From positions 186,001-250,000 of the forward strand of contig NZ_CP073136.1 in the NCBI RefSeq assembly GCF_023035675.1: a DNA stretch of 64,000 nucleotides, in the 5' to 3' direction. Positions 8,604 through 18,058 of the stretch are shown piece after piece. Made by a program: the position numbers and the translations under genes. Every line of letters begins with the position of its first letter. Within the stretch, counting starts at the first letter, position 1. The notes beneath the pieces were generated by a model that searched no databases, was not told the DNA's origin, and saw nothing but the letters and a program-made list of their open reading frames with translations. The stretch is from Borrelia hermsii DAH (GTDB lineage Bacteria > Spirochaetota > Spirochaetia > Borreliales > Borreliaceae).

Positions 8604-10590
8604 AATTGCATACCTACTTAAAATAAATGATATTGATAAACTAAAAAACATTTTTAGAAAAATTGTCAATAATACTTATCAAGATGAGATTCAAAAAAAA
8701 TTAATATTTAAAGCTCTTGAAATATCAGAACAATTACATTACGGACAATATAGAGAAAGTAAAGAGCCCTACATAATCCATCCAATAATGGTTGCATTAT
8801 TTCTCATAAAATTTCAACTAGACTTTAAAACAATAATAGCTGGCCTATTGCACGACGTTCTTGAAGATACGAGTGTGAAAAAGGAAGAAATAATTAAAGA
8901 ATTTGATCAAGAAGTTTTAAGTCTAATTGATGGTGTAACCAAAATTCATGACTTACACAATAAAACAAGAGCAATCAAAGAAGCAAATACCATTTCAAAA
9001 ATGTTTTTTGCAATGACCCATGATATTAGAATAATAATCATAAAACTTGCAGATAAATTACATAATATGGCAACCCTTTCGCACTTACCTAAAAACAGAA
9101 GGGAAAGAATTGCAAGAGACTGTCTTGCCACTTACGTACCAATTGCAGAAAGACTTGGTATTTCATCTCTTAAAATATATCTTGAAGATTTATCATTAAA
9201 ATATCTTTATCCAAAAGAATATAAAGAAATCAAAAATTTTCTATCCGCAACAAAAATAGAGAGAGAAAAAAAATTATATAAGGGAAAATTGATCATAGAG
9301 AAAGAACTTAAAAAAATTGGAATCGATGTCGTAATCACAGTACGCTCTAAACATTTCTACTCAATATTTAGAAAAATGAAAACAAGAAATAATAATATTG
9401 CTCAAATATTTGATACCCTGGGAATAAGAATAATTTGTAAAAAACAAAAAGAATGCTACGAAATACTAGAAATCGTACATAAGGTTTGGAAACCAATACC
9501 TGGTAGATTAAAAGACTACATAGCAATCCCTAAAGAGAATAAATATCAATCCCTACATACTACCGTCAGAATACCTGAAGACAACCAATTAATTGAAATA
9601 CAAATTAGAACAGAAGAAATGGACAGAATTGCTAAATATGGTGTTGCTGCTCACTGGCTTTACAAAGAACAAGTTGAATTAAAAGCAGATGATATATCAT
9701 TTATCAACCGAATCAAAAAATGGCAACAAGAATCAGTTAACAAAAATCAATATTCAATGTACGACATACACAAAGAACTCTTAAACACATTTATATATGT
9801 ATATACACCGGAAGGAGAAATAGTAGAACTCCCATTTGGCTCAAACTCAATTGACTTTGCGTACACAATACATACAGATATTGGGGATCAAGCACTTTAC
9901 GCAAAAATCAATGGCAAAATTAGCTCACTAACTAAACCATTGAAAAATGAACAAATTGTTGAAATATTTACCTCTCCAGAAGCAAAACCTGATGTAATTT
10001 GGCTAAATAGCGTTAGAACAAAAAAAGCACGCTCAAAAATTCGATCTTGGCTTAATAAAAATGATAATACAATATTTGTAGATAATAATATAATTGCATA
10101 CCTTATTGGGGAGAATAAGGAACAAAAAAGACTCTTCAGTCTGTTTAAATCTTTAACAAAAGACAAACTAAAAAGTATTACAATAGCCTCTGACTGTAAT
10201 CCATTAACAGATGAAGACATCATCGGAATAATACAAAAAGACACAATAGTAGTTCACAAAGAACATTGTAAAGAAATAATACATCAGAAAAAAAGCCATC
10301 TTGTAGAAGTAGAATGGGAAGCAACACCAACAAGGAAAGTATATCATATTATAATATTTTTAAAGAATTTAAAAGGTCTTTTTAATTATTTAGATAACCT
10401 TTTTACAATCTTTGACGTAAGACTTATTAGTGAAAAAATAGAAGATTGCGGGAATGGACATGGAATAATCAACATAATCATATCATCAAATGCCAAAAAC
10501 GTATCAATGATTCTTACTTCCCTTAAAGAAAATCCCAATGTACTCCAAATAATGCAAGTAGAAGAAGATATAAAAAATTATGATAATTAA
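8587..10590 (+). CDS. rel: Bifunctional (p)ppGpp synthetase/hydrolase Rel
   Basis: This is the only RelA/SpoT-type protein seen in the window and it appears to be the long bifunctional form. In order: an HD hydrolase domain (H65, HD at 89-90, ED at 93-94, then the LADKLHNM segment), a nucleotidyltransferase domain (GRLKDYIAIPK, then YQSLHT at 320-325), a TGS domain from about 403 to 462, a short Cys/His region near 540-560, and a C-terminal ACT domain from about 595 to the end. The synthetase loop reads ENKYQS where the usual family sequence has a Gly in place of the Lys. The ATG lies inside the end of prmC. It would govern the stringent response during tick-host transitions. Confidence 0.96.
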   Translation: MIQVYEIAYLLKINDIDKLKNIFRKIVNNTYQDEIQKKLIFKALEISEQLHYGQYRESKEPYIIHPIMVALFLIKFQLDFKTIIAGLLHDVLEDTSVKKEEIIKEFDQEVLSLIDGVTKIHDLHNKTRAIKEANTISKMFFAMTHDIRIIIIKLADKLHNMATLSHLPKNRRERIARDCLATYVPIAERLGISSLKIYLEDLSLKYLYPKEYKEIKNFLSATKIEREKKLYKGKLIIEKELKKIGIDVVITVRSKHFYSIFRKMKTRNNNIAQIFDTLGIRIICKKQKECYEILEIVHKVWKPIPGRLKDYIAIPKENKYQSLHTTVRIPEDNQLIEIQIRTEEMDRIAKYGVAAHWLYKEQVELKADDISFINRIKKWQQESVNKNQYSMYDIHKELLNTFIYVYTPEGEIVELPFGSNSIDFAYTIHTDIGDQALYAKINGKISSLTKPLKNEQIVEIFTSPEAKPDVIWLNSVRTKKARSKIRSWLNKNDNTIFVDNNIIAYLIGENKEQKRLFSLFKSLTKDKLKSITIASDCNPLTDEDIIGIIQKDTIVVHKEHCKEIIHQKKSHLVEVEWEATPTRKVYHIIIFLKNLKGLFNYLDNLFTIFDVRLISEKIEDCGNGHGIINIIISSNAKNVSMILTSLKENPNVLQIMQVEEDIKNYDN

Positions 10591-12823
10591 GATATTACTC
10601 TTAATCTTAATACACGCATTAATTCCACATAAAATAATAAAAGCTGACGAGAGAGAACAATGTAGCAAACAAATAAGAAAACATATTACAAAAATCAATG
10701 AATTAAATGGTTCCTTAGAACAAACAAAACGAATAGGCAACATTTATAATTACATAAAGCAATACTTTCTAGAAAATAATATTCAATACAAAGAACACTC
10801 ACTTCAAGAAATTGGATTTATTGGATACTCACAAAAAACAATTCACGCAAAGATAAAAGGCATAGCAAAAACTAATTATAATATTATTATCCCAATCGAA
10901 ATACAATACAACTTAAAAAATAACCTAGCAATTGCCATTGCAATCACACTAATAGATAACTTCAAGAATAAAAAGCTCAAAAACAGCCTAAACATTTATT
11001 TTATAGAAGACGATTCGCATAAACAAATATCAACAATAAGCAGTAGGTTATTATTAAATAATAATGCTCTCGAGAAAAATACAAATACAATATATTTAAT
11101 GTTAAATGAAGAGAAAGAAAATAATTTAATAGACTTTAAAAATCAATCAAACATAATAAACTCAAAAACAAATCTAAGCTTTTTAGAAAATTTTATCAAA
11201 GCATTTGAAAACAATAAAGTAAACTTTAATGTATCAAAAATAAATGATAAAAATATCAATGAAATATATAACTTGTATTTAAAGGAAGAAATTCCAATTT
11301 TAATAATAAGCAACAATAAAGAACAACCATTCTTAACATATGTAAATCATAATAATCTTTGTGGCATTTACAAATCAATTGAAGAGGCAATCAAAGCTCA
11401 AAAAAATATCCAAAACGAAAATGCACTGCACTATATTATTATAAATACTCTATTTAAAAAGTGGATAATAAATGAAAATACACTTATAATAATAATATAT
11501 GCTATTTACAATTTCACTATCTTAATATTCATCACAAGGTTTAAAAAAACTAGTATTATATTTAGAAAAACGAAAGAAAACTACCATAAAATCATAAAAC
11601 TATTTTTCATATTATTCCTAAGTACATATATTTCTACTCTACTTACAAATAAAATGCTAAAAGCATATGAAAATTTCATAGACTATAACATTATAAATCC
11701 AATATATCTAGTAAATTTTTTTCTAACATTATTTAACTTCAATCTTATATCTTACTTCACATATAACTTTAAAATACATTTAACCCTTAAAGAACTCAAA
11801 TATTTAGCAATATCAATCTCCATAATTGAACTTATTATAGTGTTATATATCAAAATAGAATTTATTTTAACCATAATCTTAAAAAACATATTAATATTCA
11901 TTATTCCTAATAAAGGAAAAATTTTAAAAAAGATAGTAATAATGTTTATGTGGATAACAAATCTCATGCTAATAACGTCAATACAAACAACCTTAATGAT
12001 GTCAAAACCGATCGCACTAAGTTATTTCATATCAATCTCACTCTTCTCAGCAATACTTACCAACATTGTAGAACATTTAAAACACAAAACTGCAACAATA
12101 AGACAAGAACTTAACAAATCTGAAAAGATTGAATCTATCATTCTTTTTTTAATAATTGCCATTACCATAATATCACACGACATAGAAAAAATTTCAACAA
12201 TAAAAATAGATCAAATAATAAGCTTTCCAGAAAAAACTAACAAAATTAGCGTAGAATACCTACAAGACAATAGAAATACAATTGAAATCTCAACAAAAGA
12301 TTTCAATTTAAACTTAGATAAAAATAAAAAACATGCAAAAAAGGAAATTAAAATACAAAAAGACTTAATAGATTTATCTTTTCAAAAAATAGATGTTGCT
12401 GAGAGAACTATCTATGAAGTTAAAATTGCCACGAATAAGATTGCAAAGCAAATTCATCTATTCCTAAAAAATGCATCCGAACTTATCATATATCAAAGCA
12501 ACACACCATACAAAATAGCATCCAACAATATAATATTTACAGTAAATAATATTAAATCAAATACAATAAACATAACTTTTACGATTAAATCTCAAGAAAA
12601 AATTCAATATGATGCTTTTGCTTACTTTCATATTGATGAACACCACGTAAAAATATATGATCAGAAAACCAAAAAAGAAGTTAAGAATATTAACATAGAT
12701 TATTCATACGCAATAAAGTATTCCGGAATACTTCCAAAATCTGCAAAATATGATCAAGATCCCTTTTTTAAACTCCAAAATGATAAGGAAATTGAAAATT
12801 TAAAAAATTTTAAGCTAAATTAG
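10580..12823 (+). CDS. Large membrane protein with an M28 peptidase-like extracytoplasmic domain
   Basis: The 747-residue product starts with a signal sequence (about residues 1-22), followed by a 250-residue alpha/beta domain, roughly eight or nine membrane segments between about 290 and 540, and a C-terminal extracytoplasmic domain of about 200 residues. The first domain opens like M28 aminopeptidases (NIYNYIKQYFLENNIQYKEH, then NIIIPIE, then LAIAIAI, then LKNSLNIYFIEDD), but I cannot find the usual zinc His/Asp/Glu set, so it may be inactive. The layout resembles the M28-plus-membrane-bundle proteins ERMP1 and Pff1. It overlaps rel by 11 bp and is probably co-transcribed. Function is unknown; the family link is inference. 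Confidence 0.75.
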   Translation: MIIKILLLILIHALIPHKIIKADEREQCSKQIRKHITKINELNGSLEQTKRIGNIYNYIKQYFLENNIQYKEHSLQEIGFIGYSQKTIHAKIKGIAKTNYNIIIPIEIQYNLKNNLAIAIAITLIDNFKNKKLKNSLNIYFIEDDSHKQISTISSRLLLNNNALEKNTNTIYLMLNEEKENNLIDFKNQSNIINSKTNLSFLENFIKAFENNKVNFNVSKINDKNINEIYNLYLKEEIPILIISNNKEQPFLTYVNHNNLCGIYKSIEEAIKAQKNIQNENALHYIIINTLFKKWIINENTLIIIIYAIYNFTILIFITRFKKTSIIFRKTKENYHKIIKLFFILFLSTYISTLLTNKMLKAYENFIDYNIINPIYLVNFFLTLFNFNLISYFTYNFKIHLTLKELKYLAISISIIELIIVLYIKIEFILTIILKNILIFIIPNKGKILKKIVIMFMWITNLMLITSIQTTLMMSKPIALSYFISISLFSAILTNIVEHLKHKTATIRQELNKSEKIESIILFLIIAITIISHDIEKISTIKIDQIISFPEKTNKISVEYLQDNRNTIEISTKDFNLNLDKNKKHAKKEIKIQKDLIDLSFQKIDVAERTIYEVKIATNKIAKQIHLFLKNASELIIYQSNTPYKIASNNIIFTVNNIKSNTINITFTIKSQEKIQYDAFAYFHIDEHHVKIYDQKTKKEVKNINIDYSYAIKYSGILPKSAKYDQDPFFKLQNDKEIENLKNFKLN

Positions 12824-13914
12824 TTCTCCAGCCGTTTAAAATCAATTCTCTCCTTTCTCTTTGCATAACTTTGAAAAGCTAAACTTACCAAGTTATCAAC
12901 CAAAGACTCATAATCAAGTCCATCATGTTCACACATCTTAGAAAACATAGAAATATCTGTAAATCCTGGGATTGTATTTATTTCATTAACATAAATCAAA
13001 TTAGTATCTTTTTCGATCAAAAAATCAATCCTTGCCATGCCCCTAAGCTCCAAACATTTATAAGTTAAGAATGCATATTCTTTAATGTCTAATAAATGCT
13101 TCATGTCAAGACGAGCAGGAATATTAAAGACAACTGAATTTCCAGGAATAGTAGAATACTTAGCATCATAGTCATAAAATACAAAATCCTGTACAACAAT
13201 TTCACCAGGAGTAAATATTTTAATCTGCTCATTTCCAATAACAGAACATTCAATCTCCCTTACCTTCATAAACTTCTCTACAACAACTGTTAAATCATAC
13301 TCAAAAGCCTCTTCAATACATTTTTCAATCTGAGTATCATTATATGCAATACTTATCCCAATTGAAGAACCCAGCATAGCCGGCTTAACAATTACAGGAT
13401 AATTTAAACTTTGTTTTATATCTTTTTTGATTCCTTCTTTATCTAAAAAATAATCATATTTTCTAAACCCAATAAAGGGCACTAATGGAATATTAAAACT
13501 CTTAAGCAAAAGCTTACAGAAGTACTTATTAATAGAAATAGCACTCCCCAAAATGCCAGCACCAACACAAGGAATATCCATCATTTTTAAAAATCCCTGA
13601 ATAGCACCATCCTCACCTGTTCTCCCATGAACAATGGGAAACACAACATCAATTTCAAGATCCTCATCATTTACAAATATCCCACAACCAGGAATTAAAC
13701 TAATAATGGCAGAACTATCTCTTTTAATTAATTCAGGAGCATCAGGAACGGAATCTAATAAATACCAAATCCCAGTAATTTTATCAATAAAACTTGGATA
13801 CAAATTATATTTATCAAGCTTCATAAGAGCTGAATAAATCCCATAAGCAGACCTAAGAGAAATTTCATGCTCAAAAGAAACTCCTCCAAATATTAACATA
13901 AGATTTTTTTTCAT
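12820..13914 (-). CDS. ddl: D-alanine--D-alanine ligase
   Basis: Ddl makes the D-Ala-D-Ala dipeptide for peptidoglycan precursors. ATP-grasp features are clear: FPIVHGRTGEDGAIQG, the ADP-binding VKPAMLGSSIG loop, the MARIDFLI strand and the NEINTIPGFT metal-binding end. About 364 residues is normal. I place the start at the ATG at 13914; the frame can be extended one codon to a TTG at 13917, and the weak GGGG site fits either. It lies four bases after murE, forming a cell-wall operon, and converges with a four-base overlap on the membrane protein gene to its left. Confidence 0.96.
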   Translation of the reverse strand: MKKNLMLIFGGVSFEHEISLRSAYGIYSALMKLDKYNLYPSFIDKITGIWYLLDSVPDAPELIKRDSSAIISLIPGCGIFVNDEDLEIDVVFPIVHGRTGEDGAIQGFLKMMDIPCVGAGILGSAISINKYFCKLLLKSFNIPLVPFIGFRKYDYFLDKEGIKKDIKQSLNYPVIVKPAMLGSSIGISIAYNDTQIEKCIEEAFEYDLTVVVEKFMKVREIECSVIGNEQIKIFTPGEIVVQDFVFYDYDAKYSTIPGNSVVFNIPARLDMKHLLDIKEYAFLTYKCLELRGMARIDFLIEKDTNLIYVNEINTIPGFTDISMFSKMCEHDGLDYESLVDNLVSLAFQSYAKRKERIDFKRLEN

Positions 13915-13918
13915 CAAA

Positions 13919-15445
13919 TCAACCCCTATCTCTCAGATTTAAAATAATATCTTTAATGACAGCTTGCTCATCCCAAAAAATACTTCGATCCTCATATATT
14001 ATTGAGCTTTCATGACCCTTTCCAAGAGTAACTACCAAATCACCAGCATATGCAATATCTACTGCCTTTTCAATTGCGCTTCTCCGATCAGGAATGAAAA
14101 ATAAATCTTTATTTAAAGTTTTTCCTGAAATTCCTTCTGCAATGTCTCTAATTATTTGCATACTATCCTCACTTCTTGGATCTTCATCACAAAGTATTAT
14201 TATATCTGAATACCTATCAGCAATTTCTCCTTGCAACTTTCTCTTAAAAGTATCCCTCTCCCCAGCAGAACCAAAAACCGAAATTAATCTATTCTTTGCA
14301 AGTCTCTTAAACATAGGAAAAATTTTAAGAAAAGCTCCGGGTGTGTGTGCATAATCAATGATTAAAGAAAAATCCTGCCCAAAATCAACACCTTGCATTC
14401 GTCCGCAAAGACCCTCAACATTTACAAGCTTCTCAATAAGTTCTGAAATATGAATATTCATAACTTGACTAACAACAATTAAAGCTGCCATAACATTTTC
14501 GACATTGAAACTACCAGTCAAATTAACTCTAGCATCATATTTAACATCTTTATGATAAAATTCAAACTCAATAAAACCCATTTGTTCGTTAATCTTACTT
14601 ACAAAAAAATCAGCATTTTTGTTCTCTAAACTATACGTATAAACCCTATTAATAGCATTTAAAAAGACAGAAAAATTATTATCATCCATATTGACAATAC
14701 CAAAACCACCATTAGCATCTGCAGAAGAGAAAAGATTAAGTTTAGCATTCAAATAATGCTGCATCGTACCATGAAATTCAAGATGTTCATGGCTAATATT
14801 AGTTAAAACAGCAACAGAGTACGAAATATCAATAAGTCTTGATGTCCTAGCATCAAGACCATGCGAAGTCGATTCAACAATAGCATATTCAACATTATTC
14901 TCTACCATTTTACTTAAAACTAAATGAATTTCTGTTGACTCTGGGGTTGACTGTCTATAAGGATTTTTAACTAGAGTTCCACTTCCATCTTCAAAGAATA
15001 CCGTTGAGATAAAACCAACCTTAACGCCCATAGATTTTAATAGAGTATAGATATAAAAACAAACAGAACTCTTGCCATCAGTTCCTGTAACGCCAATAAT
15101 TTTCAGCTTTTTTGAAGGCTCATCATAAAAAATATGAGAGAAATTCGACATAAATCTTTTTATATTACAAGCATCAATTTTAATGTATGTTACATTGGGA
15201 TCATAGGAATCAATATCATTAGTATGAACAATAACATTGCTACCCTGTTGAATTGCTGACTCAATAAATTTTTGACCATCAAAATGAAGTCCTGGAAGAG
15301 CAAAAAATACAAAACGAGATAAAACACATCTTGAATCATATGTAAGCCCCAATATTTCTACCTCACAAGACCCTCTAACTTCTTTTATCATATTCTTATC
15401 TAACTTAGATAAAATATTATTAAGCATTTTTCTATTCATACTCAT
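13919..15445 (-). CDS. murE: UDP-N-acetylmuramyl-tripeptide synthetase MurE
   Basis: MurE adds the third amino acid of the peptidoglycan stem peptide. The ATP-binding loop reads TGTDGKSS at about 120-127 and the NISHEHLEFHGTMQHYLNAK segment contains the Lys that is carbamylated in Mur ligases. The residue-selecting region reads DEDPRSED rather than the DNPR of diaminopimelate-adding enzymes, in line with the ornithine known in Borrelia peptidoglycan. The frame opens at a TTG at 15463, but the ATG at 15445 gives a 508-residue protein of normal length and is preferred; another ATG is at 15439. It is followed by ddl. Confidence 0.95.
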   Translation of the reverse strand: MSMNRKMLNNILSKLDKNMIKEVRGSCEVEILGLTYDSRCVLSRFVFFALPGLHFDGQKFIESAIQQGSNVIVHTNDIDSYDPNVTYIKIDACNIKRFMSNFSHIFYDEPSKKLKIIGVTGTDGKSSVCFYIYTLLKSMGVKVGFISTVFFEDGSGTLVKNPYRQSTPESTEIHLVLSKMVENNVEYAIVESTSHGLDARTSRLIDISYSVAVLTNISHEHLEFHGTMQHYLNAKLNLFSSADANGGFGIVNMDDNNFSVFLNAINRVYTYSLENKNADFFVSKINEQMGFIEFEFYHKDVKYDARVNLTGSFNVENVMAALIVVSQVMNIHISELIEKLVNVEGLCGRMQGVDFGQDFSLIIDYAHTPGAFLKIFPMFKRLAKNRLISVFGSAGERDTFKRKLQGEIADRYSDIIILCDEDPRSEDSMQIIRDIAEGISGKTLNKDLFFIPDRRSAIEKAVDIAYAGDLVVTLGKGHESSIIYEDRSIFWDEQAVIKDIILNLRDRG

Positions 15446-15526
15446 AAATTCTACAAAAAACAAACTTATTTTTATAGAAAAATAAAAAAAGAGAATACCT
15501 AAACCACAAAAGATTAAAAGAGACTG

Positions 15527-15555
15527 TTTACAATTTAAATATTTTTTAATAAACT
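15527..15555 (+). promoter_or_regulatory. Candidate promoter of tRNA-Cys
   Basis: TTTACA (15527-15532) and TAAACT (15550-15555) are 17 bases apart, with a TG directly before the first box. Each box matches the consensus at four or five positions. The predicted start is about ten bases before the mature tRNA at 15572. Confidence 0.4.
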
Positions 15556-15571
15556 AACTAATGTTTAACGT

Positions 15572-15644
15572 GGCGCTGTACCCAAGTGGCTAAGGGAAAA
15601 GTCTGCAAAACTTTGATTCGCCGGTTCGATTCCGGTCGGCGCCT
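15572..15644 (+). tRNA. tRNA-Cys (anticodon GCA)
   Basis: A full cloverleaf can be drawn: the acceptor arm GGCGCTG pairs with CGGCGCC with one G-U pair, the anticodon stem is AAAGT/ACTTT with loop CTGCAAA (anticodon GCA), and the T arm has GGTTCGATTCC. The discriminator base is U, the identity base expected for tRNA-Cys. CCA is not encoded. Confidence 0.96.
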
Positions 15645-15735
15645 TGTAAGCCTTAAGTAAAAGCCAGCATAATTTTTTTTCCAAAGACAAACAAAATTAA
15701 AGAAAATGATTTAAAGATAAACTAAAATAATAATT

Positions 15736-16977
15736 ATGTTAGAATTAATAATCATATTAACATTTATAATACTATCGGCAATTTTTTCAGCATCAGAAAC
15801 AGCCTACACATCATTAAGCCTAATCCAACTTCAAGACATAAAGAAAAAAGGCAAGCTAGGAACAGTAGTATACAACTTAGCCCAAGATCCATCAAAACTC
15901 GTAACAACAATTCTCATTGGGAATAATATTGCAAATATAGCAGCAAGTGCCCTTACAACAAAATTTGTTCTAGATAAATATGGAAACAATGCACTAGCAT
16001 TATCAACTGGAATCATAACAATAATAGTGCTTATATTCTCAGAAATATTTCCTAAACAGGTTGCGATTTTAAATAACGAGAGCATAGTTTTATCAACCTC
16101 GATCTTACTCAAGATATTAACAATCATATTCACACCAGCAATATACGTAATTAATGGAATAGTCAAAATTTTACTAAGCCTATGCAAAATAAAATCAAGT
16201 CAAAAAATGACTAAAGATAGCATAAAAAACATGTTATTTTTAGCCGAAAAATTAGGAATATTAGAAAATGACGACAGAATATTCATGCAAAAAATGTTAA
16301 ACATAGGAGAAGTCAGAGCCTCTGAAGTTATGACACACCGAACAGAAGTATTCTCACTATCAAGCGCATCAAAATTAAAAGATAAAATTAAATTAATTAA
16401 AAAAGAAGGATATTCCAGAATTCCCGTATACAAAGGTCAAAATAGAGAACAAATAATAGGAATTTTAATAACCAAAGACCTAATTGAAATAAGTAAAAAA
16501 AAACTTGAAAAAAACATTATTAAATTTGTAAAACCTGCTGTTTTTGTACAGCAAAACAAGAGGATAAAAGATATACTAGATATCATGAGACAAAAACAAA
16601 AAATAATGGCAATTGTTATTGACGAATATGGAGGATTTTCAGGAATACTTACAATAGAAGATATAGTAGAGAAGATCTTTGGTGCAATATTTGATGAATA
16701 TGATTTCGAAGAAAAAAAACAACTTATTACTAAAAAAGATGAAAACATTTACCTAATATCAGGCGAGACCACATTTGATGAGATTGAGGAAACAGTTGGA
16801 ATAAAAATTCAACATAAAGATTACATAAACACAATTGGAGGATACATCATGGATTTACTTGATAAAATACCCACGAGCGGAGAACAGGTTAATACAGAAC
16901 ATGGGGAATATTTAATAGAGGAAATACAGAACCACAAAATCAAAAAAATAACATTTAAAAAATTTGAAAAGGAATAA
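15736..16977 (+). CDS. CNNM/CorC-type membrane protein with CBS domains (annotated elsewhere as hemolysin)
   Basis: The 413-residue product has the DUF21 (CNNM) membrane domain in the first 140 residues with its ASETAYTSLSL signature, a pair of CBS domains at about 185-310 (containing VMTHRTEVF and IAIVIDEYGG-like segments), and a C-terminal CorC/HlyC domain. Such proteins are linked to Mg2+ or other cation homeostasis; the hemolysin label is historical and not supported by sequence. The ATG at 15736 has no strong ribosome-binding site. It is followed by a possible short open frame and then hflK. By order it corresponds to BB0202 of B31 (recalled). Confidence 0.9.
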   Translation: MLELIIILTFIILSAIFSASETAYTSLSLIQLQDIKKKGKLGTVVYNLAQDPSKLVTTILIGNNIANIAASALTTKFVLDKYGNNALALSTGIITIIVLIFSEIFPKQVAILNNESIVLSTSILLKILTIIFTPAIYVINGIVKILLSLCKIKSSQKMTKDSIKNMLFLAEKLGILENDDRIFMQKMLNIGEVRASEVMTHRTEVFSLSSASKLKDKIKLIKKEGYSRIPVYKGQNREQIIGILITKDLIEISKKKLEKNIIKFVKPAVFVQQNKRIKDILDIMRQKQKIMAIVIDEYGGFSGILTIEDIVEKIFGAIFDEYDFEEKKQLITKKDENIYLISGETTFDEIEETVGIKIQHKDYINTIGGYIMDLLDKIPTSGEQVNTEHGEYLIEEIQNHKIKKITFKKFEKE

Positions 16978-16979
16978 AA

Positions 16980-17066
16980 ATGAATAAAAATACTTGGGAC
17001 ATGATCTTGTATTACTTAAAGTCCAACTTAAACACAAAATACGCCCTAAGAAAAATTAAAACATAA
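16980..17066 (+). CDS. Possible 28-residue small protein
   Basis: Two bases after the stop of the CBS-domain gene, an ATG opens a 28-codon frame (beginning MNKNTWDMILYYLKSN) that ends in KIKT. An AAAAGGAA sequence lies seven bases upstream. The peptide is amphipathic and basic, without a membrane segment. It fills most of the 147-bp gap before hflK. In AT-rich DNA such a frame can occur by chance, so this is only a candidate. Confidence 0.25.
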   Translation: MNKNTWDMILYYLKSNLNTKYALRKIKT

Positions 17067-17124
17067 AGGACTTAAAAATAAAAATATATGATTTTTTGGA
17101 AATAAATAATAAAAAGGAGGAAAA

Positions 17125-18057
17125 ATGTTAAATAACATCTTAAAATTTTTCAATAAAACATATGAATACATGATAATTTTAATTATACTAGTAATTATAT
17201 TAATAATAACAATTGCAAATATTTTTGTGGTTGGTCCATCTGAGGAAGCCATTGTCCTGCGTCTTGGCAAGTTAAATAGAATACTTGAACCGGGAATACA
17301 TATAAAAATTCCATTAATTGAAGAAAAAGCAATTGTACCGGTAAAGATCGTACAAGAAGTTAAATTTGGTTTTAATGCAAACAATAATATAGAAGCTAAT
17401 TTGGATGAAAATGAAGGAATAATTATTACTGGTGACTTGAATATAATTAAAGTTGAATGGCTAGTACAATATAAAATCAGCGATCCATATGCTTTCATGT
17501 TTAAAGTAGAAGATCCAGAAAAAACCATAATAGATATTGCAAAATCATCAATGAACAGATTAATTGGGGACAATACTATTTTTGAGATAATTAATGATAA
17601 TAGGGTTGGTGTTACAGAAGGAGTAAAAGCCTCTATGAATGAAATTATAAAAACATATGATTTAGGAATTGATATTGTGCAAGTACAAATCAGAAATGCT
17701 ATGCCGCCAAAGGGAAAAGTTTATGAGGCATTTGAAGATGTTAATATTGCAATCCAAGATAAAAATAAATTTGTTAATGAGGGAAGGAAAGAATTTAATC
17801 AAATTATCCCAAAAATTAGAGGAGAAGCACTTAAAGTGCTAGAAGAAGCTAAGGGATATAAAGAAAGCAGAATAAATAATGCACTAGCTGATACTGCTAT
17901 CTTTAATGCAATTCTAAATGCATACATCCAAGATCCAGAAATTACAATAGAGAGAATCTATAACGAAACAATGAGGGAAATTCTTGAAAGCAGAGACAAC
18001 ATTGAAATAATTGACAAAAACTTAAATAATTTCCTTCCATTTAAGGAGGTTAAGTAA
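17125..18057 (+). CDS. hflK: HflK-like SPFH/band 7 membrane protein
   Basis: HflK and HflC form a membrane cage that holds FtsH protease hexamers and modulates turnover of membrane proteins. The 310-residue product has one N-terminal membrane segment (about 12-32) and then the band 7 domain, starting VGPSEEAIVLRLGK and including the DPYAFMFKVEDPE region typical of HflK, with a helical tail. The ATG at 17125 follows a near-perfect AAGGAGG site. The hflC start is two bases after the stop and its ribosome-binding site lies inside hflK. Compared with enterobacterial HflK it lacks the long Gly/Pro-rich N-terminus. Confidence 0.94.
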   Translation: MLNNILKFFNKTYEYMIILIILVIILIITIANIFVVGPSEEAIVLRLGKLNRILEPGIHIKIPLIEEKAIVPVKIVQEVKFGFNANNNIEANLDENEGIIITGDLNIIKVEWLVQYKISDPYAFMFKVEDPEKTIIDIAKSSMNRLIGDNTIFEIINDNRVGVTEGVKASMNEIIKTYDLGIDIVQVQIRNAMPPKGKVYEAFEDVNIAIQDKNKFVNEGRKEFNQIIPKIRGEALKVLEEAKGYKESRINNALADTAIFNAILNAYIQDPEITIERIYNETMREILESRDNIEIIDKNLNNFLPFKEVK

Positions 18058-18058
18058 G

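Noticed and set aside
15736-16977. Hemolysin
   Set aside because: The domain set (DUF21, CBS pair, CorC/HlyC) is that of cation-homeostasis proteins. The hemolysin name is historical and nothing in the sequence shows lytic activity.
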